Below are positions 35,412-44,456 of a stretch of 64,000 nt of DNA, in pieces. Each line of letters opens with the position of its first letter. Within the stretch, counting starts at the first letter, position 1. A program made the translations under genes and the position numbers. The notes below the pieces were generated by a model. The model saw only the letters and a program-made list of their open reading frames with translations. It did not search any database and had not been told where the DNA came from. The stretch is from SXOA01 sp051004015 (GTDB lineage Bacteria > Planctomycetota > Planctomycetia > Pirellulales > Pirellulaceae), in assembly GCA_051004015.1 (NCBI GenBank), contig JBPCKT010000053.1, positions 62,001-126,000 on the forward strand, written 5' to 3'.

Positions 35412-36476
35412 ATGTCATTCCGCCAATACCTTTGCCTTGGGTTGCTTCTTACGGCGATCGGCTCTATCGGGGAGGTAATCGCACAGGACAAAGAGAATGC
35501 GAAGAATGCCAAGGACTGCCTGGATGACTTTTTCCTCAACGGCGATGCGCTGACCTCCAACTCCTGCGAGCTTGTCAGTGGATCGGTCACGACAAGCGAT
35601 AGCAGCCGAGTCTTCCCGCTCGATTTTGTCTGGTTTCGGGCTCAAAAAGTGGAAGGAAGAAAAAAAACGCGATCGTATGTTGAAGGTCGAACCTTTGATC
35701 TGAAGAATGGCCCCGAAGGTGCATATATGGAGCGGAAGCTCATCGTCGGAGAGGAAGGCTTTTACGGAATGGGAGTCAATCCGCCGTTGCAGCCCATGGA
35801 CGTTACTTCGGGAGGGCTTCCCGAGGACGAATTCGAAGCCTATCTCGTTAAACAAGACCGACTGAGGAGGAGCCAGTACAATTTTCCTGAAATCTGTCCA
35901 GCGACACTAATGGCCGCCGCGGACCTGAATCCACCTCAGGGTACCTTGGGTAAGGCGCATTCGCTCTATAGAAGGATGAAATTGATCGACGAATATACGA
36001 AGGAATCTTTGACGATCGGGACTTGGCGGTTGGATGGAAAGAATTTGCCTGGCTGGTTATGCGCCAGGATCATGTTCGACAGGAAGCAGGGGCACATGCC
36101 GACGTTTGTGGAATGGAGGAGGCGAAATACGAACTCGGACTCAGATCCCAATTCTCCCGCTTCTTACACAACCGTTATTAATCTTGCGGAAACCAAATGG
36201 ACCCAATTCGCCACGAAAGAGAAAAAACTCTGGGCACCCGTTCGCGTCGTCAATAAACGGGTTGGTCCCACCAGCCAGGAGTGGTTCATCGAATCGACTT
36301 GGAGATTGGATGTCCTCAAAGACGAGTATTTTGATGCGGAAAAAATCAACGGCGACGGGGACCAACACCCGCTCGCGAAGCTTCGCCGCCAGATGCAGAA
36401 TGCCGCGGACAAGGCAAATGCGAACCAGCCCGACAAGGCGAAAAAAGGCGACAAGACAAAAACAGGTGACAACTAG
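35412..36476 (+). CDS. exported protein of unknown function
   Basis: A 354-residue protein with a signal peptide (MSFRQYLCLGLLLTAIGSIG, cleavage around VIA-QD). The mature part is a mixed alpha/beta domain without recognisable motifs; aromatic blocks include VWFRAQKVEGRKK, YMERKLIVGEEGFYGMG, WLCARIMFDRKQGHMP and WFIESTWRLDVLKDEYFD. It ends in a Lys-rich tail (KAKKGDKTKTGDN). AAGGAG lies eight bases before the ATG, so the start is confident. It is divergent-free and followed by a 178-base AT-rich spacer. Confidence 0.75.
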   Translation: MSFRQYLCLGLLLTAIGSIGEVIAQDKENAKNAKDCLDDFFLNGDALTSNSCELVSGSVTTSDSSRVFPLDFVWFRAQKVEGRKKTRSYVEGRTFDLKNGPEGAYMERKLIVGEEGFYGMGVNPPLQPMDVTSGGLPEDEFEAYLVKQDRLRRSQYNFPEICPATLMAAADLNPPQGTLGKAHSLYRRMKLIDEYTKESLTIGTWRLDGKNLPGWLCARIMFDRKQGHMPTFVEWRRRNTNSDSDPNSPASYTTVINLAETKWTQFATKEKKLWAPVRVVNKRVGPTSQEWFIESTWRLDVLKDEYFDAEKINGDGDQHPLAKLRRQMQNAADKANANQPDKAKKGDKTKTGDN

Positions 36477-36654
36477 GAGATTCGCCGCACCGTAACCTGC
36501 ATGTCCGCGCACGGAGAGTTTGTGAGTTTTTCAAAAAACTAATAAAATAATGCGGAGTTAACGCCATTGAGGTCACTGTTTGCGAACTTAATGGCAAACT
36601 TGTTTCCGCTAATTTTTTGGTCAAGCAAAAAATCACAACCTCGGAGTGAGCGGA

Positions 36655-37422
36655 CTACTTTCTACCGCTCTGGATCCGGTTCAGGATACCCAGCCAACCG
36701 GCGAGGAGGCAGCCGAGCACCAGGCCGACTCCCGTAACGGTGTAAAAAAGGTAATACGGGTGGGGCAGGTATTCGTCTAAGCCGTGTTTCATCTCGGAGC
36801 CGAAGATGGCGACGAGCGTGGCGAGGGGGAAGAAGAAGGCGACCAGCAGGTTCAGCCGGTGAGACTGGACGGCCATCTGATGCGAGGCGACGGCTTGTTC
36901 CTCGGACTTTTTGGCGACGGCGAATTCCAGGGCGTGGCGAACGTCATTGTAGAGCAGCTCCGAAGTCCGCTCGATGTCGTAGGCTTTGTCGCGGAAGTTA
37001 ATCAGGTCGCGATCGGCGGAAAGAAGCTTGCGGGCGTCTTGTAACGTGGCTTGCAGGTTCCGGACGCTTCGCTGAATCGGCCCCAGCGCGTCGAGAATGT
37101 TAAAGTACTCGTCGACGGACCCGGCGACATCCTCCTGCCGGTCCATCTTGTCGACGATCTCCGCGTACTCATTCAGATGCTTTGCAAGCGCCGCCGCCCC
37201 GCCGCCGAGCTCGTTCGACAGCCACGTCCCGTCCGGCTTGCGCCAGAAGAGCCGCCCCTTGCGGTCGGGCTCATCCTTTTTGGGAGGGGCGTGCAGCACG
37301 AGGAGCAGATGCCCCTCCGCCATCATCGCCCGCTGCCGACCGGCTTTCTCGCCGAGGCGGGAACGGAATTCGGCGGGGACTTCCCAGGTGGCGGGCAACA
37401 CGGACTTTTGCGGTGCGGGCAT
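36655..37422 (-). CDS. CorA-like divalent cation transporter family protein
   Basis: A 255-residue protein with a helical cytoplasmic part and two C-terminal membrane helices (LLVAFFFPLATLVAIFG; LFYTVTGVGLVLGCLLAGWLG), as in CorA/Mrs2-type magnesium and metal transporters. The helix before the first membrane segment (ASHQMAVQSHRLNLLVAFFF) fits the CorA stalk. The diagnostic GMN motif is replaced by FGSEM, so transport specificity is doubtful. The start at 37422 is preceded by GGAGGT three bases away; the longer frame adds residues translated from the inverted repeat at 37440-37510. Confidence 0.6.
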   Translation of the reverse strand: MPAPQKSVLPATWEVPAEFRSRLGEKAGRQRAMMAEGHLLLVLHAPPKKDEPDRKGRLFWRKPDGTWLSNELGGGAAALAKHLNEYAEIVDKMDRQEDVAGSVDEYFNILDALGPIQRSVRNLQATLQDARKLLSADRDLINFRDKAYDIERTSELLYNDVRHALEFAVAKKSEEQAVASHQMAVQSHRLNLLVAFFFPLATLVAIFGSEMKHGLDEYLPHPYYLFYTVTGVGLVLGCLLAGWLGILNRIQSGRK

Positions 37423-37439
37423 AGTACCTCCAGGGTGCC

Positions 37440-37510
37440 GGGGTCGGGAGTCTTTGCCGTCGGTGACTCTCAATCTGGCAAAGCTCTGGACGGCAAAGAC
37501 TCCCGACCCC
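37440..37510. repeat. perfect inverted repeat between two minus-strand genes
   Basis: Arms 37440-37461 and 37489-37510 are 22-base perfect inverse complements (core GGTCGGGAGTCTTTGCCGTC) around a 27-base loop. The same ACTCCCGACCCC core occurs near 19682. It lies just after the DUF1611 stop and could terminate or attenuate transcription into the CorA-like gene. Confidence 0.9.
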
Positions 37511-37515
37511 TTGTC

Positions 37516-38565
37516 TTACGGACTTTCCCAGCCGCCGCGCTGCTTGAACGCGATGACGGCATCCACCAGCTCATCCGGCCCGTCGCGGAGAACGTCGCAG
37601 ACGGGGAGGCCAAATTCGGCGCGAATCCGCTCGCGCTCCCGGGCAGCATCGGCAGCGTTCAGCCGCCGGCTGTTCATCCCGATTCCAATCACTTCGCATC
37701 TCTGATGGATATTCGCCATCACTTCGAAAATATTTTTGATCTTCGCAAGTGGCGGAATGGCAACGCTTTCCACGCCGGTCACGCGGTCTCGCCCCACTTC
37801 GTAGCACAGAATCAGGGCCTGGGGAGCACAGCCGTGCAGCAGGCTGAGCGTGACGCCGCTGTACGACGGATGGACCAGGCTCCCTTGCCCCTCGACGAGC
37901 AAAATGTCGTGATGCTGGTTTTCCAGCACCAGCTTCTCCGCGGCTCCGCTGACGAAGTCGGCGACAATGCAATCGATGGGAAGGCCATCCCCTTCGATCA
38001 TGATGCCAGTTTGTCCCGTGGCGATGAACTTGGCATCGTGTCCCCGCTTCTTCAGCCCGTTCGTCACTTCCACTGAGACCACCATCTTGCCGATGCTGCA
38101 ATCGTGGCCGACGGTATGCACCCGCAGGCAATCGGGCCGCAGGCCGACACGGCGGGCAATCGACTTCTCGGCGTTTTTGCGAATGTCCGTCAGCTTCACG
38201 CCGCTCTTCGCCGCGGCAGCGGAGAACTCCGGATCAGCCGAGAGAAAGTCGTGCAGTCCGGAAATGACTTCCATCTTCCGCCGGCTGATAGCGTCCAGAA
38301 TAATGACCCGCCAATTCGCCGGAATCTTGCCCCCTGGCGGCGCGATGCCCAAAAGCAGCGTATCCGCCTGCGGCGCGTCATCGAGCCGCCCGACAATCGG
38401 CAAATCGCCACCGACTCCCAAGAGCTCCTGGCTCGACTTCCCTTTCTGGGTCGCATCCAACAGCGCGACGACGTCCTGCCGCCGATAGCGAATCACATTC
38501 GCTGCCGTCTTCCCGGCATGGGGTTCGGTATGTCCTTCCGTCAAGATGATGATTTTGCGAGGCAT
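37516..38565 (-). CDS. DUF1611 P-loop protein (DgcN-like)
   Basis: A 349-residue protein. The N-terminal DUF1611_N domain (about 1-120) is followed by a P-loop-type DUF1611_C domain with HTVGHDCSIGKMVVSVEV (about 140-157) and LLVEGQGSLVHPSYSGV. Some DUF1611 members (DgcN) have been reported as D-glutamate N-acetyltransferases acting with an enolase-superfamily racemase; others are encoded next to dipeptide epimerases. The start at 38565 (MPRKIIIL) gives the standard N-terminus; the frame extends further upstream. Substrate is not readable from sequence. Confidence 0.75.
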   Translation of the reverse strand: MPRKIIILTEGHTEPHAGKTAANVIRYRRQDVVALLDATQKGKSSQELLGVGGDLPIVGRLDDAPQADTLLLGIAPPGGKIPANWRVIILDAISRRKMEVISGLHDFLSADPEFSAAAAKSGVKLTDIRKNAEKSIARRVGLRPDCLRVHTVGHDCSIGKMVVSVEVTNGLKKRGHDAKFIATGQTGIMIEGDGLPIDCIVADFVSGAAEKLVLENQHHDILLVEGQGSLVHPSYSGVTLSLLHGCAPQALILCYEVGRDRVTGVESVAIPPLAKIKNIFEVMANIHQRCEVIGIGMNSRRLNAADAARERERIRAEFGLPVCDVLRDGPDELVDAVIAFKQRGGWESP

Positions 38566-38815
38566 GGAAACTGCTGGAAATTTAATGTAGGGAAAAAGTG
38601 AAATATCTAGCGACCGATAATACCCTACCGTGGCACTCATGGACTACGGCCAGCGAGCAGGAACGGATGCGAAACCCGCCTCTCCGTCCGGGGTTCAATC
38701 CTCTAACAGGACAGGCGGGAGCTGATAGTGAGACGTTTCCCTATCTCCCTGGCCGGAATAAACTTACGGTGATGTCGACTCGCATGAGATTGTAAGCCCG
38801 CAGGCACCCCCACCT

Positions 38816-39526
38816 TTGTCCCTTTCCCAAAGCCAGCCTTTGCGTTACGAGTTGCACGACCCCGACGTGCGGCTGATGCTGAAAGTGCGCGATGGGGACG
38901 CGGCAGCGTTTGAGGAGCTGGTGGTCCGGTATCAAGGGCGGCTGTTGACCGTGCTGGAACACCTGGTCGGCAATCGCGAACAGGCCGAGGACCTGGCCCA
39001 GGAAACTTTCCTGCGGGTCTTCAAAGCCCGCGAGCGGTATGAGCCGGGGGCGAAGTTTTGCACGTGGCTGTTTACCATCGCCAATAATGCGGCCAGCAAC
39101 GCCCTGCGGTCCCGTTCGCGGCGGAAGGAAGTGGGTGTTCCCGAGCGGGCCAACACCGATACGTCGTCGTTCGGGCTCGACCAGATGGCCGTAGCCGCCA
39201 GCGGACTGATGCCCTCCCGAATGATCGACAAAGCGGAAGCGGCGGCCGTGGTTCGCCAGGCCTTGGAAACCCTGGGCGAAAGGCAGAAAATGGCGCTGCT
39301 CCTTTCCAAGTTTGAGGGTATGAGCTACCAGGATATCGCGGAGACTATGGAGCTATCCGTGCAAGCAACCAAGTCGCTGCTGTCGCGGGCCAGGGTCAAT
39401 CTGCAGCGAATTCTCTCTCCTTATATGGAAGACGGAATCCGCCCGACGGAGAATGGGGTTGAATTGGACACGGAGGTCGCGGCAAGTGGAGCGGGCAAGG
39501 ATGCACCCTTGGAGGACGAATCATGA
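38816..39526 (+). CDS. ECF RNA polymerase sigma factor, SigE/RpoE-like
   Basis: A 236-residue sigma factor: region 2 (AFEELVVRYQGRLLTVLEHL, AEDLAQETFLRVFKARERYE, AKFCTWLFTIANNAASNALR) and region 4 (ALETLGERQKMALLLSKFEG, MSYQDIAETMELSVQATKSL) with an acidic C-terminal tail. Starts at TTG, read by frame and family length. Its ATGA overlaps the next gene, a partner with an anti-sigma-like N-terminus and membrane helix, so stress-responsive release is likely (inference). Confidence 0.88.
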   Translation: MSLSQSQPLRYELHDPDVRLMLKVRDGDAAAFEELVVRYQGRLLTVLEHLVGNREQAEDLAQETFLRVFKARERYEPGAKFCTWLFTIANNAASNALRSRSRRKEVGVPERANTDTSSFGLDQMAVAASGLMPSRMIDKAEAAAVVRQALETLGERQKMALLLSKFEGMSYQDIAETMELSVQATKSLLSRARVNLQRILSPYMEDGIRPTENGVELDTEVAASGAGKDAPLEDES

Positions 39527-41007
39527 ATCATCAAGAACCGACCCTGCCGGAGATTGACCCGGTGGAAGAGGAGCTGGTCGCCTATCTCGATGAAGAGCTC
39601 GAGCCGGAGCACCGCGCGCGGGTGGAACATCGCCTGGCCGCGGATGCTCGCTATCGGGACAAGCTCAAACACATGCAAAAAAGCTGGGACATGCTGGACG
39701 TGCTGGCCCGTAGCGAGCCGGACGAAGGCTTCACGCGGACGACCGTGGCCATGGTTGCCTTGAAGGCCAAGGAAGCTACCCAGGTGCAAAAGGAAAGCAC
39801 CCAGCGGTTCAGCCTGCTGTTTCGCCTGGCGGTCGCGGTCGGAACGTTGGCGTGCGGCCTGATTGCCTACAGCGTCGGCAGCTGGCTCCTTTCCGCACCG
39901 GACCGGCAACTGGTCCAGGACCTGACGGTCATTGAGCATCTGGATGAATACAACCATGCCGAGAGCGTGGCGTTCCTTAGGTCGCTGGAAGATCTCTTTG
40001 GCCAGCATTACCGCCAGGCTGCCGCAGACGCCGAAAGTATGGCGTTCCTGAGGTCGCTGGAAGGGAATGGGCTCTTCGTGCCGGAAGCCGCTGAGGACGC
40101 GAATTCCGTCGCCACCGCTCGTAAGCAGGAGACGGCCGAACAGCGCCGCGAGCGCCTGGAAAAGATGACCCCGGAGCAAAAGGGAGCCATTTTGGAAAGG
40201 AAGCAACGATTTGAATCGAAAGATCTTGAAGATCAGGATCGGCTGCGAAAACTGGCGGCGGAGATTGCTGCTGATCCGCAAGGGGATAAGCTCGAGCAGG
40301 TGCTGACGAATTATCATGAGTGGCTCAAGTCGCTGGGAGCTAAGGATCAATCGGAAGTCCTCTCGGCACCCGCGGATGAACGCATTGTCAAAATCAAGGA
40401 GGTCCAGAATCGCCAGGCTGCCCAGCGTCTGAAGGCGGTGGCGCTGGAGCTCTCCAGCCAGGACCTGAATGCGATTTCGGACTGGCTGGACATCTACGTC
40501 GCCGGTCACCTGACGGAATTCAACCAGTTGACTCCCCCCCAGTTCAAAGCCGCCCTGGACAAACTTCCCGCCAAGGATCGCATTTCCCGCCACGTCCGTG
40601 GCATCTTCTGGCGACTAGGCAGGAAGGAGTTGCTGCCCGAACCCACGGACCAGGAGTTGGATGCCCTCGTTTCCGTCCTCAGCACCAAAGCCCAGGTCGT
40701 CCTGGAAGAGGCCGAGAGCCACGAGCAGAAATGGCAGTACGCACAAGAGCTCATTCATCAGGTCCAGCAAAGCAAGCGCTACCCCCGCCTCAGCGACGAG
40801 GAGTTGCGGAAGTTCGCCGCCACGCTGAAGCCGGAACAGCGCGAGGCATTGGAGAACAAGACCGCCGACGAAATGAAGAATGCCCTCCGCGATCTGTACT
40901 ACCGCCAAAAGGCCAGCCCCCCCGGCGGTTTCTACCCGTGGGAAAAGGGCGCTTTCGGCCAGCCGTTCAAAGGGGAACCTGCCGGCGGAAAGTCGGGGCG
41001 AAGGTAG
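39523..41007 (+). CDS. probable anti-sigma factor / membrane protein
   Basis: A 494-residue protein coupled by ATGA overlap to the ECF sigma gene. The N-terminal 90 residues (EEELVAYLDEELEPEHRARV, then LAADARYRDKLKHMQKSWDM) resemble the zinc-less anti-sigma domain of planctomycete ECF partners; one membrane helix follows (LAVAVGTLACGLIAYSVGSWLL). The periplasmic part is helical with a duplicated ESVAFLRSLE/ESMAFLRSLE unit (about residues 146-175) and several coiled-coil-like stretches. It could sense a surface signal and release the sigma factor. I am less sure of the C-terminal half's role. Confidence 0.78.
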   Translation: MNHQEPTLPEIDPVEEELVAYLDEELEPEHRARVEHRLAADARYRDKLKHMQKSWDMLDVLARSEPDEGFTRTTVAMVALKAKEATQVQKESTQRFSLLFRLAVAVGTLACGLIAYSVGSWLLSAPDRQLVQDLTVIEHLDEYNHAESVAFLRSLEDLFGQHYRQAAADAESMAFLRSLEGNGLFVPEAAEDANSVATARKQETAEQRRERLEKMTPEQKGAILERKQRFESKDLEDQDRLRKLAAEIAADPQGDKLEQVLTNYHEWLKSLGAKDQSEVLSAPADERIVKIKEVQNRQAAQRLKAVALELSSQDLNAISDWLDIYVAGHLTEFNQLTPPQFKAALDKLPAKDRISRHVRGIFWRLGRKELLPEPTDQELDALVSVLSTKAQVVLEEAESHEQKWQYAQELIHQVQQSKRYPRLSDEELRKFAATLKPEQREALENKTADEMKNALRDLYYRQKASPPGGFYPWEKGAFGQPFKGEPAGGKSGRR

Positions 41008-41020
41008 GACTTTCGATACG

Positions 41021-42193
41021 TTAAGCCGCTCGCCTTTGCGCTTGTGCGTTTACACTCGGCCGCCAACCCAGGGCATTTGCCAGCCCGGCCTGATCTTCCA
41101 GACGGAGGCGGATTTGCCCGTCGAGGCCTATCTCACCCAGGGGAGAGAGAATGACGTCGGCGTGCTTCAGAATCCGCGACGGCACAAGCGCGCCCCGCTG
41201 CGTGACCAAGAGCAGCCGGGCATCGGCGACACCCGTGAAGCGACCTTCGCCGGGGTACGGCAGGACCTCAACATCCGCCCGGCCCCCTTGCGGCAACTGC
41301 GGCCACTTGAAATGGATGCCGAGCGCCCGCTCGAGCGCCGTGGCATCGGCCGCCACGCCGCAAACCCGAACTTCCAAATCGCGGAGTGTGCGCTTCGAGA
41401 GACCGCGCATGCAACGCGTCAGCCGCACTGGGCGATAAAGGTATTCTTCATTTTCGCCGTTCCGCAGCCGATCCGGCCGGCTGGCGGCGGGAGGATGCCA
41501 AAGATGATAGCTGCGAGTCAGATTCATGATGTATTTCAGTCGAATTTTCGCGGCTCGCAGACGAAAGCCAAAATCGTCGTCCTCCCCTCCCCAGGCCCGG
41601 AAGTTCTCGTCAAAACCGTTCAGCCTCTCCAGGTCCACCCGCATCATGCCCAGGTCGCCCCCTTTGCAGCGCGGCTTGTTCGAATGGCGGATGAGCGAGT
41701 ATAGCCAGGCCTTGCGATACATTCTGGCCAGCGTGGCCAGACCGCTGCGCGGGACGATTCGGGTGAATTCTCCGCTGCGGATCAGGTCCTCGTCAATCCG
41801 CTCGCTGACATCTTCCTCAAGGCGAACGCAGTAGGAGTTGGAGACGACTCCCGGCGCGAGGTGACAAAGATGCTCGGCAATATGATCGGGGCCGGCGATC
41901 AAATCGCCGTCAAAAAAGATCAGCTTTTCCGCGGAGCTGGCTGCCGCTCCTTCATTGCGGCAGCGGCAGAGCTGAAAAGCTTCGTGCGGATGCGTCAGAA
42001 ACTTGACGGGAAACGGCGCCGACCGGGCAAACCCGCGCACGACCGCCGCCGTCTCATCCCGCGAGCCGTCGTCAACCACGACCACTTCCATTTTGCCCGC
42101 GACGGACTGGCAAGCCAGCGATACCAGGCACCGGCGCAGATGCCACGGCTTTTCAAACGTATTGACGAGGACGCTGACTTCCGGCCGATCCAT
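41021..42193 (-). CDS. family 2 glycosyltransferase
   Basis: A 390-residue GT-A enzyme transferring sugar to a surface polysaccharide or glycan precursor. Nucleotide-binding motifs are VVVDDGSRDE and IFFDGDLIAG; the downstream CKGGDLGMMRVDLERLNGF followed by DENFRAWGGEDDDFGFRLRA block is the acceptor-side galactosyltransferase-like (Glyco_transf_7C) signature. The C-terminal third is a domain I do not recognise (RVCGVAADATALERALGIHF). AAGGGA lies six bases before the ATG at 42193; an upstream ATG at 42247 is less likely. No polysaccharide gene cluster surrounds it. Confidence 0.82.
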   Translation of the reverse strand: MDRPEVSVLVNTFEKPWHLRRCLVSLACQSVAGKMEVVVVDDGSRDETAAVVRGFARSAPFPVKFLTHPHEAFQLCRCRNEGAAASSAEKLIFFDGDLIAGPDHIAEHLCHLAPGVVSNSYCVRLEEDVSERIDEDLIRSGEFTRIVPRSGLATLARMYRKAWLYSLIRHSNKPRCKGGDLGMMRVDLERLNGFDENFRAWGGEDDDFGFRLRAAKIRLKYIMNLTRSYHLWHPPAASRPDRLRNGENEEYLYRPVRLTRCMRGLSKRTLRDLEVRVCGVAADATALERALGIHFKWPQLPQGGRADVEVLPYPGEGRFTGVADARLLLVTQRGALVPSRILKHADVILSPLGEIGLDGQIRLRLEDQAGLANALGWRPSVNAQAQRRAA

Positions 42194-42288
42194 GGCGAGT
42201 CCCTTTGCACGCGCTAGGGGTGCGAGATATTCCCCAAATCGGGACAATAGGAAAACGGGGGGAATTGGTCAACGGCAACACACTGGAA

Positions 42289-43194
42289 TTACACCACTGC
42301 GGCCGCCTCTTCCAGGAATTGGGCCAGCGTTTTGGCCGGAGTCGCCAGCCGCAGGACGGGGGCAAACTCGTTAAAGTCCTTGTCAACTTCCGCCAGAAAG
42401 CGGGGGGCGGTCGTTCTCTTGCCGGCGGCCAGTTGATTGAAAGTGGCGACGAATCGTTCCCGATCCTTCCACTCCTTATCGCTGGCCGCGGGAAGCAAAG
42501 CCGACAGGGCGACGGCCAGTTTGCCGGGGAATTTGTCCTTCGCTGCGACCAGCTCTTTCAGGTTGCAGTGGGATTCGATGAGCGTGGCGAACTCCTCCGG
42601 CAGGTTCCAGGAGCGGCACATGAAGGCGGCGGCATCCGCGTGCGTCCAGCCGAAGTTGGTCTGCTCCAGGTCCGAAAGGCGCTGCTGCCCATCCGACCGG
42701 TCCTGAAACAGCTTGAGGTAGCGCTGGGGAATCTCCTTGGCCAGGAGCGGAATCGCCATGTCCTGGAGCAGGGCTGCGGCGAAGCATTCTTCCGCATCCT
42801 TCATCCCCAGGAGCTTGCCAAAGCTGCGTGCGAACAGGGCCCGGCGGAGTGAGTCCTGCCACAGGCTCTTGAGGTCGAACGGCCCGCACCGCGGATTGGG
42901 CATCAAACTGAAAACCGCGCTCCACAGCGCGAAGTTCTTGATCGTGCGGATCCCCACCAGCGTGATCGCCAGCTTGACATTGTTGATCTCGCGCGAGAAG
43001 CCAAAGTAGGACGAGTTGACAAACTTGAGCACCTGGCCGGTCAGCCCCGGATCAGCTTCGATCGGGATGGCGAACTCCGCCGGACCATTGTCGGGGTCTT
43101 GCGACAGCTCCAGAAGTCGAATCGCACTTTGCGGCAAGGCGGGCAGTTGAGCGCTCCGCAGCAGGTCTTTGAGGTCGGGCGCGGTGGTAGTCAT
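42289..43194 (-). CDS. HDOD domain protein
   Basis: A 301-residue HDOD signalling domain protein: LPALPQSAIRLLELSQD, then FVNSSYFGFSREINNVKLAI and the LGMKDAEECFAAALLQDMAI segment. HDOD domains are HD-type relatives that mostly lack catalysis and act in signalling. Unlike many HDOD proteins no attached GGDEF or kinase domain is present. Its start at 43194 (MTTTAPDLKDLL) is the first in-frame Met of the conserved N-terminus. The 283-base spacer upstream contains no recognisable gene. Confidence 0.85.
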   Translation of the reverse strand: MTTTAPDLKDLLRSAQLPALPQSAIRLLELSQDPDNGPAEFAIPIEADPGLTGQVLKFVNSSYFGFSREINNVKLAITLVGIRTIKNFALWSAVFSLMPNPRCGPFDLKSLWQDSLRRALFARSFGKLLGMKDAEECFAAALLQDMAIPLLAKEIPQRYLKLFQDRSDGQQRLSDLEQTNFGWTHADAAAFMCRSWNLPEEFATLIESHCNLKELVAAKDKFPGKLAVALSALLPAASDKEWKDRERFVATFNQLAAGKRTTAPRFLAEVDKDFNEFAPVLRLATPAKTLAQFLEEAAAVV

Positions 43195-43477
43195 GGGTCG
43201 AAGTTCCTGCGTCTTGCGGAGGACAATTTGGCTGGTGCGCGGAGACCCCGCACGGAGAAACTTAGGCCACGCATAGACCACCGGCAAACGTAGGGACAAC
43301 GTTGGCAGCCGCTGCGATTTGGCAACGTCCCGGTCGGAAAAGTGTTGCGGGAAAACAACACGCGTCCGACCAGCCGGGTGCCATCTCCCTCCGCAACTCC
43401 AAGGCTTGGCTCGACTAACGACGTGCGAGCCTGGTCACGATTCTCCGCGGCCTTGGGCGTGCATCCGTTGCCAAAGC

Positions 43478-43747
43478 ATGTCCAAGACTATGGTTCAAAA
43501 GCTCCGCTGGAGCTTGGGAGCGATGCTGCTGGTTGTAGCGGCCAGCACTTGTTTGCGGGGAGACTCGGCACTCGTCGATGACGGCTGGCGGCGGACGGCC
43601 CAGGGTTGGGAGCTGCTGCATGCGGAAATAGTTACCCCCCAGCGCAGGATTCCTGCTTCATCCCCCGTCGTTCATCCGCTCCTCTTAGCCGCCTTGCAGG
43701 TGAGCCTGGTGGCAGCAGCGTACTGGCGGTTTCCAGTGAAGACTTAG
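43478..43747 (+). CDS. small membrane protein
   Basis: An 89-residue protein with two hydrophobic segments (LGAMLLVVAASTCL; PLLLAALQVSLVAAAYW) and the conserved-looking DDGWRRTAQGWELL loop. Similar DGWRRTxxGWE motifs occur in small planctomycete membrane proteins, but I cannot name a family. Its stop is followed directly by the minus-strand aroA-pdxJ gene. Moderate confidence that it is a gene. Confidence 0.6.
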   Translation: MSKTMVQKLRWSLGAMLLVVAASTCLRGDSALVDDGWRRTAQGWELLHAEIVTPQRRIPASSPVVHPLLLAALQVSLVAAAYWRFPVKT

Positions 43748-43748
43748 G

Positions 43749-44456
43749 CTACAGCAGCGCCTTCATCTCCCGCACAGCGCGCTCCAGGCCGACCAGGACA
43801 GCGCGCGATATGATGCTGTGGCCGATGTTGAGCTCCAGCATTCCCGCAATCGTGGCCACGGGGCGGACATTCTGGTAATTGAGCCCGTGCCCCGCATGGA
43901 GCCGCAGCCCAAGGTCACTCGCCAGTTTTCCCGCGGCAACAAGTGTCGCGAGTTGCTGCTGCCGGGCCGGTCCCCGGGCGAGCGCGTACTGCCCGGTGTG
44001 CAGCTCGATGGCCTCCACGCCGAGATCCTTGGAAAGTTGAATCTGCCTTGGATCGGGATCGATAAACAGGCTGACGACGATGCCAGCAGCCTGCAGACGC
44101 CCAATCGCGCTAGCCACGGCGGCCTGGTGAGAACTCACATCGAGGCCCCCTTCCGTCGTTATTTCCTCGCGGCGTTCCGGCACGAGTGTGGCCTGGTCCG
44201 GTTTAGTCTGGCAGGCGATGCCGACAATCTCGTCGGATACGGAGAGTTCCAGGTTGAGTTTGGTGGTAACGGTCTCGCGCAACAGCCGCAGGTCCCGGTC
44301 CTGGATATGCCGCCGGTCCTCACGGAGGTGGATCGTGATGCAATCCGCGCCGGCCAGTTCCGCCAGCATCGCGGCCGTGACGGGGCTGGGCTCATAAGTC
44401 TTGCGGGCCTGCCGCAGGGTGGCCACGTGATCGATGTTGACGCCGAGCTCGGGCAT
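43749..44456 (-). other. pdxJ: PdxJ portion with possible independent start
   Basis: The ATG at 44456 with GAGGAA nine bases upstream would give a stand-alone 235-residue PdxJ of normal family length. Both the fused and separate products are open from sequence alone. Confidence 0.6.

Noticed and set aside
38680..38700. Possible tRNA (GGTTCAATCC)
   Set aside because: The T-loop-like sequence lacks matched stems and no anticodon arm is nearby.
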